In this document: positions 43,142-60,929 of the stretch, piece after piece | Layout: the number at the start of each line of letters is the position of its first letter | How positions within the stretch are numbered: the stretch's first letter is position 1 | Source of the DNA: JBGPGW01 sp046349515 | Lineage (GTDB): Bacteria > Pseudomonadota > Alphaproteobacteria > CADEGL01 | Assembly: GCA_046349515.1 (NCBI GenBank) | Contig: JAXMCE010000005.1 | Span: forward strand, 176,624 to 240,623 | Direction: 5' to 3' | Length of the DNA stretch: 64,000 nt | The notes under the pieces: generated by a model | Database searches by the model: none | Told to the model about the DNA's origin: nothing | Seen by the model: the letters and a program-made list of their open reading frames with translations, nothing else | Made by a program: the position numbers and the translations under genes

Positions 43142-44005
43142 TCACGGGCCGTGTTTGCGTGAGTAGGCACTCGCCTCAGGCGGGCGCCAGCCGGTGAGAG
43201 CGTCGGCATCGGTTCGATAGATTTCGACCTTGAGCGGGTAACAGGCAGTGGCGTCGTCCCAGTGCGAGGTGCCGCAGTCGCCGCCCGGGCAGGCCGAGAG
43301 TGCGCCGAGGAGGTCGATCTCGGCGAAGAGCTCGAGGAAGTCGCCGGGGCGGACGGGACTCGCCTTTTTGAAATACTGGTGCGTGTCCCTGGTGAAGCCC
43401 GTGCACATGAAGACGTTCAGCACGTCGTGGATGAGCGGCTCGGTGGCGTCGAAAGACATCCCCGTGTGCGCCGCGAAGGCTTGAAGCAAGTTCGAGTGGC
43501 AGCAGTGGTGATACTCGGTGCCGTTGAGCAAACGGTAGGTGTAGGGATCGCAGCGCGTGCCGATCACGTCGTGGATGCCGCCGCCGTCCTTGTCCCAGCC
43601 GTACCAGTCGAGCGTGTCGTGGGTGATGGTCGCGAGCGGGCGCAGATACGGCATCGTGCTCCAGAGCCGGTCGCCGGTCGAGACGTGCGTCGCATGGATC
43701 GCGCGCGTCTTGCCGCTGAAGAAGCGCTCGGCATGGTTGTTCGCATTCCAGATGTTCAAGTCGCCGACCTGCGGGCCGTCGACGCTCACGATGCGGACGA
43801 AATGGCCGGCCGGCACCTCGAAAGCGCGGGCGGCGCGGGGCGGCACGGTGAGCTCGGAGACCTTGGTCATGCGGGCCCGGGCCTTCTCGAACAATGCCGC
43901 GTCGTAGGCGGGAAGGCCGTCGCCGGTGTAGGCAACGACGGGTTTCGCATCGCGACGCGCGGCGGCATCGGCGGGGGCGGGCGTCTCGGGGTGACGACGA
44001 GGCAT
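43142..44005 (-). CDS. DUF1989 / urea-carboxylase-associated family protein
   Basis: This 287-aa protein belongs to the DUF1989 family often found beside urea carboxylase or amidine-degrading genes. Characteristic stretches are VPPRAARAFEVPAGHFVRIV, VGDLNIWNANNHAERF, MPYLRPLATITHDT, EYHHCCHSNLLQAF and a cysteine-containing CPGGDCGTSHW. ATG 44005 is used because longer in-frame starts run into the tRNA-Thr gene. No urea carboxylase or allophanate hydrolase is in the window. A role on a guanidine/urea-like compound fits the neighbouring ureohydrolase and creatinase-like genes only by inference. Confidence 0.8.
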   Translation of the reverse strand: MPRRHPETPAPADAAARRDAKPVVAYTGDGLPAYDAALFEKARARMTKVSELTVPPRAARAFEVPAGHFVRIVSVDGPQVGDLNIWNANNHAERFFSGKTRAIHATHVSTGDRLWSTMPYLRPLATITHDTLDWYGWDKDGGGIHDVIGTRCDPYTYRLLNGTEYHHCCHSNLLQAFAAHTGMSFDATEPLIHDVLNVFMCTGFTRDTHQYFKKASPVRPGDFLELFAEIDLLGALSACPGGDCGTSHWDDATACYPLKVEIYRTDADALTGWRPPEASAYSRKHGP

Positions 44006-44022
44006 GATCGGGGTCTCGCGAC

Positions 44023-44098
<76 letters not shown>

Positions 44099-44224
44099 AT
44101 GGACGATGGTTGGCGGTCAGTGGAGCGATTATATCGGCCTCCGTATCGCATTGAAATGAAGGCGCGCGGTTGACAGGTGCCGCGCCGGGACGGAAGGTTC
44201 CGCGGCAAGGCGAGGGAGGGCCGC

Positions 44225-44557
44225 ATGATCTACGAATACCGCGTCTACATCGCGACGCCGGGGCGCATGCCCGACATCAACAAGCGTTTCCGCGAACAGA
44301 CCATGCGCATGTTCAAGAAACACGGCATTCGAACCGTCGGTTTCTGGGAGCCGGTCGTCGGCGACACCTCGGAGCTCCACTACATCCTCGAATGGGACGA
44401 CATGGCGCATCTGGAGAAGACCTGGGCCAAGTTCCGGAGCGACCCCGAGTGGCTCGAGATCCGCCGCGTGACCGAGGCCAACGGCGCCATCGTTTCCGCC
44501 GTGAAGAACCAGATCTGGCGCCTCTCCGACTACTCGCCGAAGCCAAACGCGTCCTGA
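44225..44557 (+). CDS. NIPSNAP family protein
   Basis: This 110-aa protein with a dimeric ferredoxin-like alpha/beta-barrel fold is of the NIPSNAP family, of unknown biochemical function. Family features are the start MIYEYRVYIATPGRMPD, the KKHGIRTVGFWEPVVGD strand and LEWDDMAHLEKTWAKF. A cgagggagg ribosome site precedes ATG 44225. It lies 7 bp upstream of a CoA ligase gene and is probably co-transcribed. NIPSNAP genes often accompany catabolic clusters. Confidence 0.85.
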   Translation: MIYEYRVYIATPGRMPDINKRFREQTMRMFKKHGIRTVGFWEPVVGDTSELHYILEWDDMAHLEKTWAKFRSDPEWLEIRRVTEANGAIVSAVKNQIWRLSDYSPKPNAS

Positions 44558-44564
44558 CCGCACG

Positions 44565-46205
44565 ATGAGTCCCGACTCCGGCCTCGGACGGCCGTTCCAG
44601 CATTACGAATCCGAGAAGCTCATGCGCCGGGTGGAGCAGGAGGCGCTCCCCCGGAACGTGGGCACACTCCTCGGCGAGGCCGCCGCGCGGCACGGCGAGA
44701 AGCCGCTTCTCGTCTTCTTCGACGACCGCGCGACCTACAGCTACCGGGAGATCGACCGCGACGCGACGCGGCTCGCCCACGGCATGAGCAAGCTCGGCGT
44801 CGAGCACGGCAGCCATGTCGGGATCATGGTCTACACCCAGCAGCACTATCCCATCACCTGGATGGCGAACGCGCGGCTCGGCGCCGTCACCGTGCCCATC
44901 AACTACAACTACACGCCGCGCGAGCTTCTCTACATGTTGGAGGACTCGGAGGCGGATTACCTCGTCATCCACAAGGAGCTCCTGCCCATCTTTGAAGGCA
45001 TGGAGCGCCAGCCCGTGCCGCGCGAGCGCGTGATCGTCGTGAATGGGGCGTCCGGCTATCCCGTGCGCTGGGAGGACGTGCTCGAATCGGGGTCCGACGG
45101 TTTCACTCCGCCGGTTGAGCCGGGCCAGCTCGACCTCATGAACATCCAGTACACCTCGGGCACGACCGGCATGCCCAAAGGCGCCATGCACACGCAGCGC
45201 TACTGGCTCACCTTCGGCAAGGTAGGCGCGGCGCAGTTCCAGAATCGCATCAAGAACCAGCTCATCGCGCAGCCCTTCTATTACGTCGACGCGCAATGGC
45301 TGTTCCTCATGACGATCTACCAGGGTGCCACGGCCTATGTCGCGAAGAAGCAGAGCGCCTCGCGCTTCTTCGGCTGGGTGAAGGACTTCAAGATCAACTA
45401 CTGCAACTTCCCCGAAGTCGTCTCGAAACAACCCGAGCGGCCCGACGATGCGGACAACGACCTCATCGTCATCTCCTGCTACAGCCATCGGCTGGAGAAC
45501 TACCGCTGGTACGAAAAACGCTACGGCTGTCTCGCGCGCCAGGGCTTCTCGATGACGGAGCTCGGCTGCGCGCTCTACGTGCCGATGGAGGCCGATGCCA
45601 TGACGGGGACGGGCACGGTCGGTACGCCCGTTGCCTTCCGAGAGGCGATGGTCGCCGATCCCGAGGGACACGAGGTGAAGCGGGGAGAGCTCGGTGAGCT
45701 CTGCGTCCGCGGGCACGGCATCCTCCTCGGCTACTACAAGAAGCCGGAAGCGAGCGCCAAGGCCTTCCATCCCGGCGGATGGTTCCGCACGGGCGATCTC
45801 GCGCGCCACGATCCCGATGGCTGGTTCTATTACCTCGGCCGCATGAAGGACATGGTGAAGCGGAGCGGAGAGAACGTCTCGGCGACCGAGGTCGAGGGCG
45901 TCTTGCGCGGCGTCGAGGACGTGTTGGAGGCGGCCGTGCTGCCAGTGCCGGACGATCTCCGCGGCGAGGAGGTGAAGGCCTATCTCCTCCTCTCGCCCGA
46001 CAAGACGGCGAAGGACGTGCCGCCTGAGGTCGTCATCGCCCATTGCGAGAAGAACCTCGCGCGCTTCAAGATCCCGCGCTATCTCGAATACGTGACCGAA
46101 TTCCCGCGTACGCCGAGCCTCAAGATCAAGAAGTCGGCGCTCATCGCGGCCAAGCTCGATCTCCGCGTCGGCAGCTACGATCGCGTCGACAAGATTTGGC
46201 GCTAA
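44565..46205 (+). CDS. AMP-forming acyl-CoA ligase, carnitine-CoA ligase (CaiC)-like
   Basis: This 546-aa ANL-superfamily ligase has the P-loop YTSGTTGMPKGAMHT (196-210), GFSMTEL, the YYKKPEAS and WFRTGDLARHDPDGWFYYLGR motifs and the A10 lysine region PRTPSLKIKK. The sequence resembles crotonobetaine/carnitine-CoA ligases more than fatty acyl-CoA synthetases, and a CaiB-family protein lies at the far end of the same region. It forms a two-gene operon with NIPSNAP and overlaps the convergent rlmB stop by 4 bp. The quaternary-amine acid substrate is inference. Confidence 0.82.
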   Translation: MSPDSGLGRPFQHYESEKLMRRVEQEALPRNVGTLLGEAAARHGEKPLLVFFDDRATYSYREIDRDATRLAHGMSKLGVEHGSHVGIMVYTQQHYPITWMANARLGAVTVPINYNYTPRELLYMLEDSEADYLVIHKELLPIFEGMERQPVPRERVIVVNGASGYPVRWEDVLESGSDGFTPPVEPGQLDLMNIQYTSGTTGMPKGAMHTQRYWLTFGKVGAAQFQNRIKNQLIAQPFYYVDAQWLFLMTIYQGATAYVAKKQSASRFFGWVKDFKINYCNFPEVVSKQPERPDDADNDLIVISCYSHRLENYRWYEKRYGCLARQGFSMTELGCALYVPMEADAMTGTGTVGTPVAFREAMVADPEGHEVKRGELGELCVRGHGILLGYYKKPEASAKAFHPGGWFRTGDLARHDPDGWFYYLGRMKDMVKRSGENVSATEVEGVLRGVEDVLEAAVLPVPDDLRGEEVKAYLLLSPDKTAKDVPPEVVIAHCEKNLARFKIPRYLEYVTEFPRTPSLKIKKSALIAAKLDLRVGSYDRVDKIWR

Positions 46206-46999
46206 GGTCGCGTCTTGGCCGGCTGCGCGCGTTGCCGCACGGCCTCGTAGAGGGCAATCGCCGCCGCGTTCGAGAGATTGACATCGGCAATCGGGCCCGC
46301 GGTCGGCAACCGGGCAAGGAAGTCGCAGCCCTCGCGCGTCAAGCGCCTCAGGCCTTCCCCTTCGGCGCCGATGATGAGGGCGATCCGCCCCTTGAGGTCG
46401 ATCGTGTCGAGCGTTTGCGGCGCCTCTCCGCTGAGCCCCACGGACCAATATCCCGCTTCTTTGATGGCATCGAGCGCCCGCGCGAGGTTGGTGACGGTCA
46501 CGAGCGAGACGACTTCGAGGGCACCCGAAGCGGCCTTGGCCAACGCCCCGCTGATGGGCGGCGCGTGGTCCTTGGGCAGGATGACGGCCGCCGCGCCAAA
46601 GGCTGCGGCCGAGCGCAGGACGGCGCCCACATTGTGCGGGTCGTTCGCCCGGTCGAGGACGAGGAGAAGGGAGCCGGGCCCGGCGAGGACCTCCTCGAGG
46701 CTCGGTTCCTCCAAGGGCAACGCCTCGAGCGCGAGGCCCTGATGAACGGTGTGGGGCAGCAGCCGGTCGATCGTGGCCCGGTCGACGATCTCTGCCGGCG
46801 GATGGGGTGGGCCGTTCCCCGAGCCGAGATGGTGGACCGCCTCCCGGGTCGCGAGAAGGCGAAGCCGGCGGCGTCTCGGATTGGCAAGCGCGGCCCTGAC
46901 CGGGTGGACCCCGTAGAGCCAAAGCGTGCCGGAAGACGGCCTCGGGACCTGCCCGGACCGGTCTTTTGCCTTCCCGTCTCGGGACTTGCGTGGCTTCAT
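46202..46999 (-). CDS. rlmB: 23S rRNA 2'-O-methyltransferase RlmB-like (TrmH family)
   Basis: This 265-aa SPOUT methyltransferase has an N-terminal substrate-binding domain (LWLYGVHPVRAAL...) and the C-terminal knot motifs RANDPHNVGAVLRSA, ALIIGAEGEGLRRL and ADVNLSNAAAIALYE that bind S-adenosylmethionine. The most likely target is G2251 of 23S rRNA; a tRNA TrmH role is less likely because of the N-terminal domain. ATG 46999 begins a basic 30-residue leader (MKPRKSRDGK). It is divergent from the tRNA-Tyr/tuf unit, its usual location in alphaproteobacteria. Confidence 0.88.
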   Translation of the reverse strand: MKPRKSRDGKAKDRSGQVPRPSSGTLWLYGVHPVRAALANPRRRRLRLLATREAVHHLGSGNGPPHPPAEIVDRATIDRLLPHTVHQGLALEALPLEEPSLEEVLAGPGSLLLVLDRANDPHNVGAVLRSAAAFGAAAVILPKDHAPPISGALAKAASGALEVVSLVTVTNLARALDAIKEAGYWSVGLSGEAPQTLDTIDLKGRIALIIGAEGEGLRRLTREGCDFLARLPTAGPIADVNLSNAAAIALYEAVRQRAQPAKTRP

Positions 47000-47164
47000 C
47001 GGCGTCTCTATTATGGCCTGAAATTCGGTGTGTAAGCGAGCCGTCCGGCGCCGCATATCGTGAGTGCGACGTCAGAACGGCTGTTTGCGTCTTTCTCGAA
47101 GGAGCCAAATAAGGTCAAGTTGAAGTTGGCGGGTCTGTTGCGCTGGCTCAAGCCTGGATTCAGC

Positions 47165-47250
47165 GGAGGGGTGCCCGAGTGGCTAAAGGGGACGGACTGT
47201 AAATCCGTTGGCGCACGCCTACGTTGGTTCGAATCCAACCCCCTCCACCA
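47165..47250 (+). tRNA. tRNA-Tyr (anticodon GTA)
   Basis: This is an 86-nt class II tRNA with a long variable arm. Acceptor GGAGGGG pairs with CCCCTCC, the discriminator is A and CCA is encoded. The anticodon loop is CTGTAAA, giving GTA. The T-arm carries GGTTCGAATCC. It begins the tRNA-tuf unit, 34 bp ahead of tRNA-Gly. Confidence 0.97.
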
Positions 47251-47283
47251 ATTTGGGCGGTGCTTGCCGGTGTGGGGCGGAAG

Positions 47284-47358
<75 letters not shown>

Positions 47359-47476
47359 GCGCCCCCCCGAAAGGCCGCCGAGGCTTTGGAGTTCGGCGTA
47401 GGGTTGAGGCGTACGAAGCAACCGCGGCGCGTGGCACCGGCCGGTGTCAGCCCGTCAGTAAGGGAAGCAAGAAGCG

Positions 47477-48667
<1,191 letters not shown>

Positions 48668-48761
48668 GGGCGCGTCAGCCAAGCGGAAAGCGAGACCAAG
48701 GCGCGGGATCGCGCTGGTGCGGGGCCGGAGGAGCGGCATCATCGAATTGAATCGTGACCGG

Positions 48762-48837
48762 AGGAGTGTAGCTCAATTGGTAGAGCGCCGGTCTCCAAAA
48801 CCGGAGGTTGGGGGTTCGAGACCCTCCACTCCTGCCA
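48762..48837 (+). tRNA. tRNA-Trp (anticodon CCA)
   Basis: This is a 76-nt cloverleaf with acceptor AGGAGTG/CACTCCT, discriminator G and encoded CCA. The anticodon stem CCGGT/ACCGG has loop CTCCAAA, giving anticodon CCA. The T-arm holds GGTTCGAGACC. It lies between tuf and secE, the usual place of trpT in alphaproteobacteria. Confidence 0.97.
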
Positions 48838-48904
48838 CGCGAAAGGGCGCGGCCCGGCGTGGCACGGGAGTTGGGCGTGTGTGGTTGATCTGAAGGTCGC
48901 GAGG

Positions 48905-49102
48905 ATGGCGAAGATAAATCCAGGGCAGTTCATCCGCGAGGTCCGCCAGGAGGCCGGCAAGGTCACGTGGCCGACGCGCAAGGAGACTCTGCTGACCACG
49001 GCCATGATCTTCATGATGGCGTTCTTCGCCGCGCTGTTCCTGTTCCTCATCGATCAGGTCCTGGGCGCGGGCATGCGCTTCATCATCGGGCTTGGAAGCT
49101 GA
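48905..49102 (+). CDS. secE: Preprotein translocase subunit SecE
   Basis: This 65-aa single-pass SecE of the SecYEG translocon has the amphipathic region FIREVRQEAGKVTWPTRKE (about 8-26), which clamps SecY, followed by one membrane helix (about 28-50) and a short periplasmic end. ATG 48905 gives MAKINPGQF, the expected start; GTG 48881 would add eight residues. It is 5 bp upstream of nusG, so the pair is probably co-transcribed. Confidence 0.95.
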   Translation: MAKINPGQFIREVRQEAGKVTWPTRKETLLTTAMIFMMAFFAALFLFLIDQVLGAGMRFIIGLGS

Positions 49103-49107
49103 TCGCC

Positions 49108-49638
49108 ATGGTCGCGCGCTGGTACGTCGTGCACGTCTATTCGGGCTTCGAAAAGAAGGTCGCGGGTGCGATCCGAGAGCAGGCCGTGCAGAAGGGTCTT
49201 GAGCCGCTGATCGAGGAAGTGCTGGTGCCGACCGAGGAAGTGGTCGAGGTCCGCAAGGGCGCCAAGGTGAGCGCCGAGCGCAAGTTCTTCCCCGGCTACG
49301 TGCTGGTGAAGATGGATCTGACCGACGAGTCGTGGCACCTCGTCAAGAACACGCCCAAGGTCACGGGCTTTCTCGGCGGGCGGGGCAAGCCTTCGCCGAT
49401 CAGCGAAGGCGAGGCGATGCGTATCCTTCGCCAGATCAAGGAAGGGGTCGAGCGGCCGAAGCCGGCTGTCACCTTCGAGATCGGCGAGCAGGTGCGCGTC
49501 TGCGACGGGCCGTTCACCTCGTTCAACGGTCTGGTCGAAGAGGTGGACGAGGAGAAGTCGCGGATCAAGGTTTCTGTCTCGATCTTCGGCCGGTCGACGC
49601 CGGTCGAGCTCGAGTACAGCCAAGTGGAAAAGCTCTAG
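49108..49638 (+). CDS. nusG: Transcription termination/antitermination factor NusG
   Basis: This 176-aa NusG binds RNA polymerase through its NGN domain (WYVVHVYSGFEKKVAGAI at the start, FFPGYVLVKMDL) and Rho or S10 through the C-terminal KOW domain (GEQVRVCDGPFTSFNGLVEE). Length and motifs are standard. It is followed 15 bp later by rplK. Confidence 0.97.
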   Translation: MVARWYVVHVYSGFEKKVAGAIREQAVQKGLEPLIEEVLVPTEEVVEVRKGAKVSAERKFFPGYVLVKMDLTDESWHLVKNTPKVTGFLGGRGKPSPISEGEAMRILRQIKEGVERPKPAVTFEIGEQVRVCDGPFTSFNGLVEEVDEEKSRIKVSVSIFGRSTPVELEYSQVEKL

Positions 49639-49653
49639 TCGCAGGCGGCGCGC

Positions 49654-50079
49654 ATGAAGAAGATCGAAGGCTACATCAAACTGCAGGTGCCGGCGGGGCA
49701 GGCCAATCCCTCGCCGCCGATCGGCCCCGCGCTCGGTCAGCGCGGCGTCAACATCATGGAGTTCTGCAAGTCCTTCAACGCGGCGACGAAGGAGATGACG
49801 CAGGGCATGCCCGTGCCGACGACCATCACGGTCTACTCGGACCGCTCCTTCACCTTCATCACGAAGTCGCCGCCGGCGAGCTTCCTCCTGAAGAAAGCCG
49901 CGGGCATCGAGAAGGGCAGCAAGGTGACCGGGCGCGATCCCGCAGGCTCGGTCACGATGGCCCAGGTGCGCGAGATCGCGCAGCTCAAGATGAAGGACTT
50001 GAACGCGAACGATATCGAGGCCGCCGCGCGTATGGTCGCTGGCACCGCGCGCTCCATGGGCCTTCAGGTGACGGAGTAG
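49654..50079 (+). CDS. rplK: 50S ribosomal protein L11
   Basis: This 141-aa L11 has an N-terminal domain with the Pro-rich switch (QANPSPPIGPALGQRGVNIMEF) and a C-terminal rRNA-binding domain (AGSVTMAQVREIAQLKMKDLNA...GTARSMGLQV). Together with 23S rRNA it forms the GTPase-associated centre and the thiostrepton site. It is directly followed by rplA, 4 bp away, with coupled translation likely. Confidence 0.97.
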   Translation: MKKIEGYIKLQVPAGQANPSPPIGPALGQRGVNIMEFCKSFNAATKEMTQGMPVPTTITVYSDRSFTFITKSPPASFLLKKAAGIEKGSKVTGRDPAGSVTMAQVREIAQLKMKDLNANDIEAAARMVAGTARSMGLQVTE

Positions 50080-50083
50080 AACG

Positions 50084-50797
50084 ATGAGCGGCAAGGGTAA
50101 GCGCCTGAACGCGGCCTACAGCGGAATCGACCGCGAGCACCACTATCCGCTGGCCGAGGCGATCAAGATCATCAAGGGCAGTGCGAAGGCCAAGTTCGAT
50201 GAGACCGTCGAAGTCTCGATGAACTTGGGGATCGACGCCAAGAACACCGACCAGACGGTGCGCGGCGTCGTCAACCTGCCGAACGGGACCGGCAAGAAGG
50301 TGCGCGTCGCGGTCTTCGCCAAGGGCGCCAAGGCCGAGGAAGCCAAGAGCGCCGGCGCCGACCTCGTGGGAGCCGAAGATCTCGCGGAGCAGGTCCAGAA
50401 GGGCGAGATGAATTTCGACCGCTGCATCGCGACGCCGGACATGATGGCGATCGTGGGACGCTTGGGCAAAGTCCTGGGCCCGCGCGGACTCATGCCCAAT
50501 CCCAGGGTCGGCACGGTGACGAACGACCTCGCACAGGCGATCGCGGCGGCCAAGGGCGGCCAGGTGCAGTACCGCGCCGAGAAGGCCGGGCTCGTGCACG
50601 CCGGCGTCGGCAAGGCCAGCTTCACCGAGCAGCAGTTGATGGAGAACGTGAACGCCTTTGTCGGCGCGGTCGTGCGCGCCAAGCCGTCGGGGCTGAAGGG
50701 CGTGTTCGTGAAGAAGGTGTCGATCAGCTCGACCATGGGACCAGGATTGAAGCTCGACCTCGCGACCCTCGAGATGGGGCGGACCGCGAGCGCGTGA
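50084..50797 (+). CDS. rplA: 50S ribosomal protein L1
   Basis: This 237-aa L1 is the stalk protein near the E site and a translational repressor of its own operon in many bacteria. Visible family features are DETVEVSMNLGIDAK, LGKVLGPRGLMPNPRVGTVT and the C-terminal KGVFVKKVSISSTMGPG. It is followed by a 306-bp leader before rplJ. Confidence 0.97.
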   Translation: MSGKGKRLNAAYSGIDREHHYPLAEAIKIIKGSAKAKFDETVEVSMNLGIDAKNTDQTVRGVVNLPNGTGKKVRVAVFAKGAKAEEAKSAGADLVGAEDLAEQVQKGEMNFDRCIATPDMMAIVGRLGKVLGPRGLMPNPRVGTVTNDLAQAIAAAKGGQVQYRAEKAGLVHAGVGKASFTEQQLMENVNAFVGAVVRAKPSGLKGVFVKKVSISSTMGPGLKLDLATLEMGRTASA

Positions 50798-51103
50798 GAC
50801 CAGTTTGCCGCTGCGCTCGATCGATGATCGGACGCGGCGGCGAAGACGGGGGATGGGCCTCAGGGCCGGTCCTCCGCCTGTCCGAGAGTGCGGGTGCCGA
50901 GGGGCTTGCCCCGAGGCTTAAGGGTTCGCCGCCCGCATGAGACAGATGTGAGGCCGTCCGTTCCTGAGCCTTTGCGCGATGGACGGATGACTTGAACTTC
51001 TGGGGCAGGGAACCAGAGCCTCCGACATCAGTTGGAGGGTGTTCGAAGCCGGTCGGCGGGTCTCCTGTTTGGGACTGGCCGATATCAAGGATGGAGACGG
51101 CAC
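50798..51103 (+). promoter_or_regulatory. rplJ leader with extended secondary structure (L10 leader-like)
   Basis: The 306-bp rplA-rplJ gap contains no gene but nested pairings. GGCCTCA (50856-50862) can pair with TGAGGCC (50949-50955), CTGTC (50878-50882) with GACAG (50941-50945), and GTGCGGG (50888-50894) with CCCGCAT (50932-50938). A GGGG-cttg-CCCC hairpin lies inside. CCGTCC/GGACGG downstream can compete with the outer helix. This is where L10(L12) complexes repress rplJL translation in other bacteria. The structure is read by eye; the regulation is inferred from position. Confidence 0.6.
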
Positions 51104-51622
51104 GTGCAACGCGCACAGAAAGAACAGCTGGTGACCGAACTGCACCGTACGATTGGGGATGCCACCATGATGGTGGTGACCCACTACGCGGGCCTGACGG
51201 TGGCGGAGTCGACAGACTTGCGCCGCCGCATGCGGCAGGCAGGCGCCGGCTACAAGGTGACGAAGAACCGCCTCGCCAAACGGGCGGTGGTGGGCACGCG
51301 GTTCGAGCCGCTGGCCTCACTCTTCGTCGGTCCGACCGCCATCGCATTCTCGAAGGATCCGGTGGCGGCCGCCAAAGTGGCCGTTCAATACGCCAAGGAG
51401 AACGAGAAGCTCACCATCGTCGGTGGCGCTTTCGGTGACCAGGTCCTGGACGCCGAAGCCGTCAAGATGCTGGCATCTCTCCCGTCGCTCGACGAGCTGC
51501 GGGCGAGGCTTCTGGGCCTCTTGCAGGCCCCGGCGACGCGGATCGCGACGGTCCTCCAGGCTCCGGCGAGCCAGCTCGCCCGGGTGATGAGCGCTTACGG
51601 CAAGTCGGAAGCCGCCGCATAG
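51104..51622 (+). CDS. rplJ: 50S ribosomal protein L10
   Basis: This 172-aa L10 anchors the L7/L12 stalk to 23S rRNA. The start is GTG 51104 (VQRAQKEQLVTELH), chosen because it matches the family N-terminus and has a GGAG ribosome site 8 bp upstream. Typical segments are VVTHYAGLTVAE, YKVTKNRLAKRAV, and the C-terminal helix (ATRIATVLQAPASQLARVMSAY) that binds L12 dimers. It is probably autoregulated through the upstream leader. Confidence 0.96.
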   Translation: MQRAQKEQLVTELHRTIGDATMMVVTHYAGLTVAESTDLRRRMRQAGAGYKVTKNRLAKRAVVGTRFEPLASLFVGPTAIAFSKDPVAAAKVAVQYAKENEKLTIVGGAFGDQVLDAEAVKMLASLPSLDELRARLLGLLQAPATRIATVLQAPASQLARVMSAYGKSEAAA

Positions 51623-51664
51623 GGCGAACGCAACACAGAAGTTCAAGCGAAGGAGACAGGAATC

Positions 51665-52042
51665 ATGGCTAATCTCGACAAGATCGTTGAAGACCTTTCG
51701 GCGCTGACCGTCATCGAGGCGGCGCAGCTGAGCAAGTTGCTGGAAGAGAAGTGGGGCGTGTCGGCGGCGGCTCCGGTTGCGATCGCGGCGGTCGCGGGTG
51801 CGGCTCCGGCGGCGGCAGCGGCAGCGGAGCAGGACAGCTTCACCGTCGTCCTCACTGATGCCGGCGAGAAGAAGATCAACGTGATTAAGGAAGTGCGTGC
51901 GATCACGGGGCTCGGTCTCAAAGAGGCCAAGGACCTGGTCGAAGGCGCGCCGAAGCCCGTCAAGGAGGGCGTGTCGAAGGACGAGGCCGCGAAGCTCAAG
52001 GCGCAACTCGAAAGCGCCGGCGCCAAGGTCGAGTTGAAGTAG
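51665..52042 (+). CDS. rplL: 50S ribosomal protein L7/L12
   Basis: This 125-aa stalk protein recruits translational GTPases. It has an N-terminal dimerisation domain (LDKIVEDLSALTVIEAAQLSKLLEE), an Ala-rich hinge (about 38-55) and a C-terminal factor-binding domain (EKKINVIKEVRAITGLGLKEAKDLVE). A gaaggagacagg ribosome site gives strong initiation, as needed for the four or more copies per ribosome. Confidence 0.98.
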   Translation: MANLDKIVEDLSALTVIEAAQLSKLLEEKWGVSAAAPVAIAAVAGAAPAAAAAAEQDSFTVVLTDAGEKKINVIKEVRAITGLGLKEAKDLVEGAPKPVKEGVSKDEAAKLKAQLESAGAKVELK

Positions 52043-52121
52043 GCACGGGTGATCCTGCTGTTGAGGGAATCGAGGGCTGGATGCGGCGCCCGGCGCCGCG
52101 CCCGGGTTCGCACATTTGAAC

Positions 52122-52157
52122 GGTCATGCGCAGGCGCCTCCGGCGTCGCGCATGACC
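52122..52157 (+). promoter_or_regulatory. Long inverted repeat between rplL and rpoB
   Basis: GGTCATGCGC (52122-52131) and GCGCATGACC (52148-52157) are perfect 10-bp complements enclosing a smaller GGCGCC-tcc-GGCG-type hairpin. No T run follows, so it is not a simple terminator. In Escherichia coli the rplL-rpoB gap holds an attenuator and an RNase III site, and this hairpin sits in the corresponding place. Confidence 0.6.
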
Positions 52158-52243
52158 CATGCTGCCCGGCCCGCTAGGGGCCGCGAGAACGTTCTGGTAG
52201 GCGCGGCGTCGATCGTCCGCGCGACGGACGAAAAGGAGATGGG

Positions 52244-56416
<4,173 letters not shown>

Positions 56417-56482
56417 GCGCGAGCGTCCGGCACGCTTGCCGGTCTCGCCTCGACGGTCACGCGCAATCAGGAGACGGTGCTG

Positions 56483-60655
<4,173 letters not shown>

Positions 60656-60679
60656 AAGGGCGGTTGGGGCGTGGTTTCG

Positions 60680-60712
60680 GGGGCCGGCGCGATCCGCCGG
60701 CCCCTTGTTTTT
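60680..60712 (+). terminator. Rho-independent terminator after rpoC
   Basis: A perfect 10-bp stem, GGGGCCGGCG (60680-60689) with CGCCGGCCCC (60695-60704), has a five-base loop and is followed by TTGTTTTT. It lies 25 bp after the rpoC stop and separates the rpoBC transcript from the rpsL-rpsG-fusA unit. Confidence 0.92.
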
Positions 60713-60777
60713 GGGCAGGTCCCTTCGGTTGGGGCCGGCCCAAGCCCCGGAGGCAACGGAGTAGGGGCTAAGGCGTT

Positions 60778-60793
60778 GTTCGCAATTGCGAAC
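60778..60793. promoter_or_regulatory. Perfect 16-bp palindrome next to the rpsL promoter, possible operator
   Basis: GTTCGCAATTGCGAAC is a perfect inverted repeat ending five bases before the proposed -35 box of the str operon. Its AT-containing centre is unusual in this GC-rich DNA. Position fits a transcription factor site (activator or repressor); no regulator can be named. Confidence 0.55.
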
Positions 60794-60798
60794 GGGCC

Positions 60799-60828
60799 TT
60801 GACGCCTTTCCGGTTAACCGCCTACTAT
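60799..60828 (+). promoter_or_regulatory. Predicted sigma-70 promoter of the rpsL-rpsG-fusA operon
   Basis: A -35 box TTGACG (60799-60804) and a -10 box TACTAT (60823-60828) are separated by 18 bp. Both are close to consensus. They lie downstream of the rpoC terminator and about 180 bp upstream of the rpsL start, leaving a long untranslated leader. This is the best promoter visible in the window. Confidence 0.72.
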
Positions 60829-60929
60829 GCGCGCCGCTCGAAGGGTAGCGCCGACCACGCGTCGCGCGCGCCCTAAGGGCTTGTTATTTAGAGCGAATGA
60901 CCAACCCAAGGCCGCGAGGGGGTCACCCC

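Noticed and set aside
47000..47164. Promoter for the tRNA-Tyr/tuf unit
   Set aside because: A promoter is expected here, but no -35/-10 pair of acceptable quality could be picked out by eye.
60778..60793. Palindrome considered as a LexA box
   Set aside because: Alphaproteobacterial LexA sites are direct repeats of GTTC spaced by seven bases, and Gram-positive boxes run GAAC to GTTC; this is GTTC to GAAC without that spacing.
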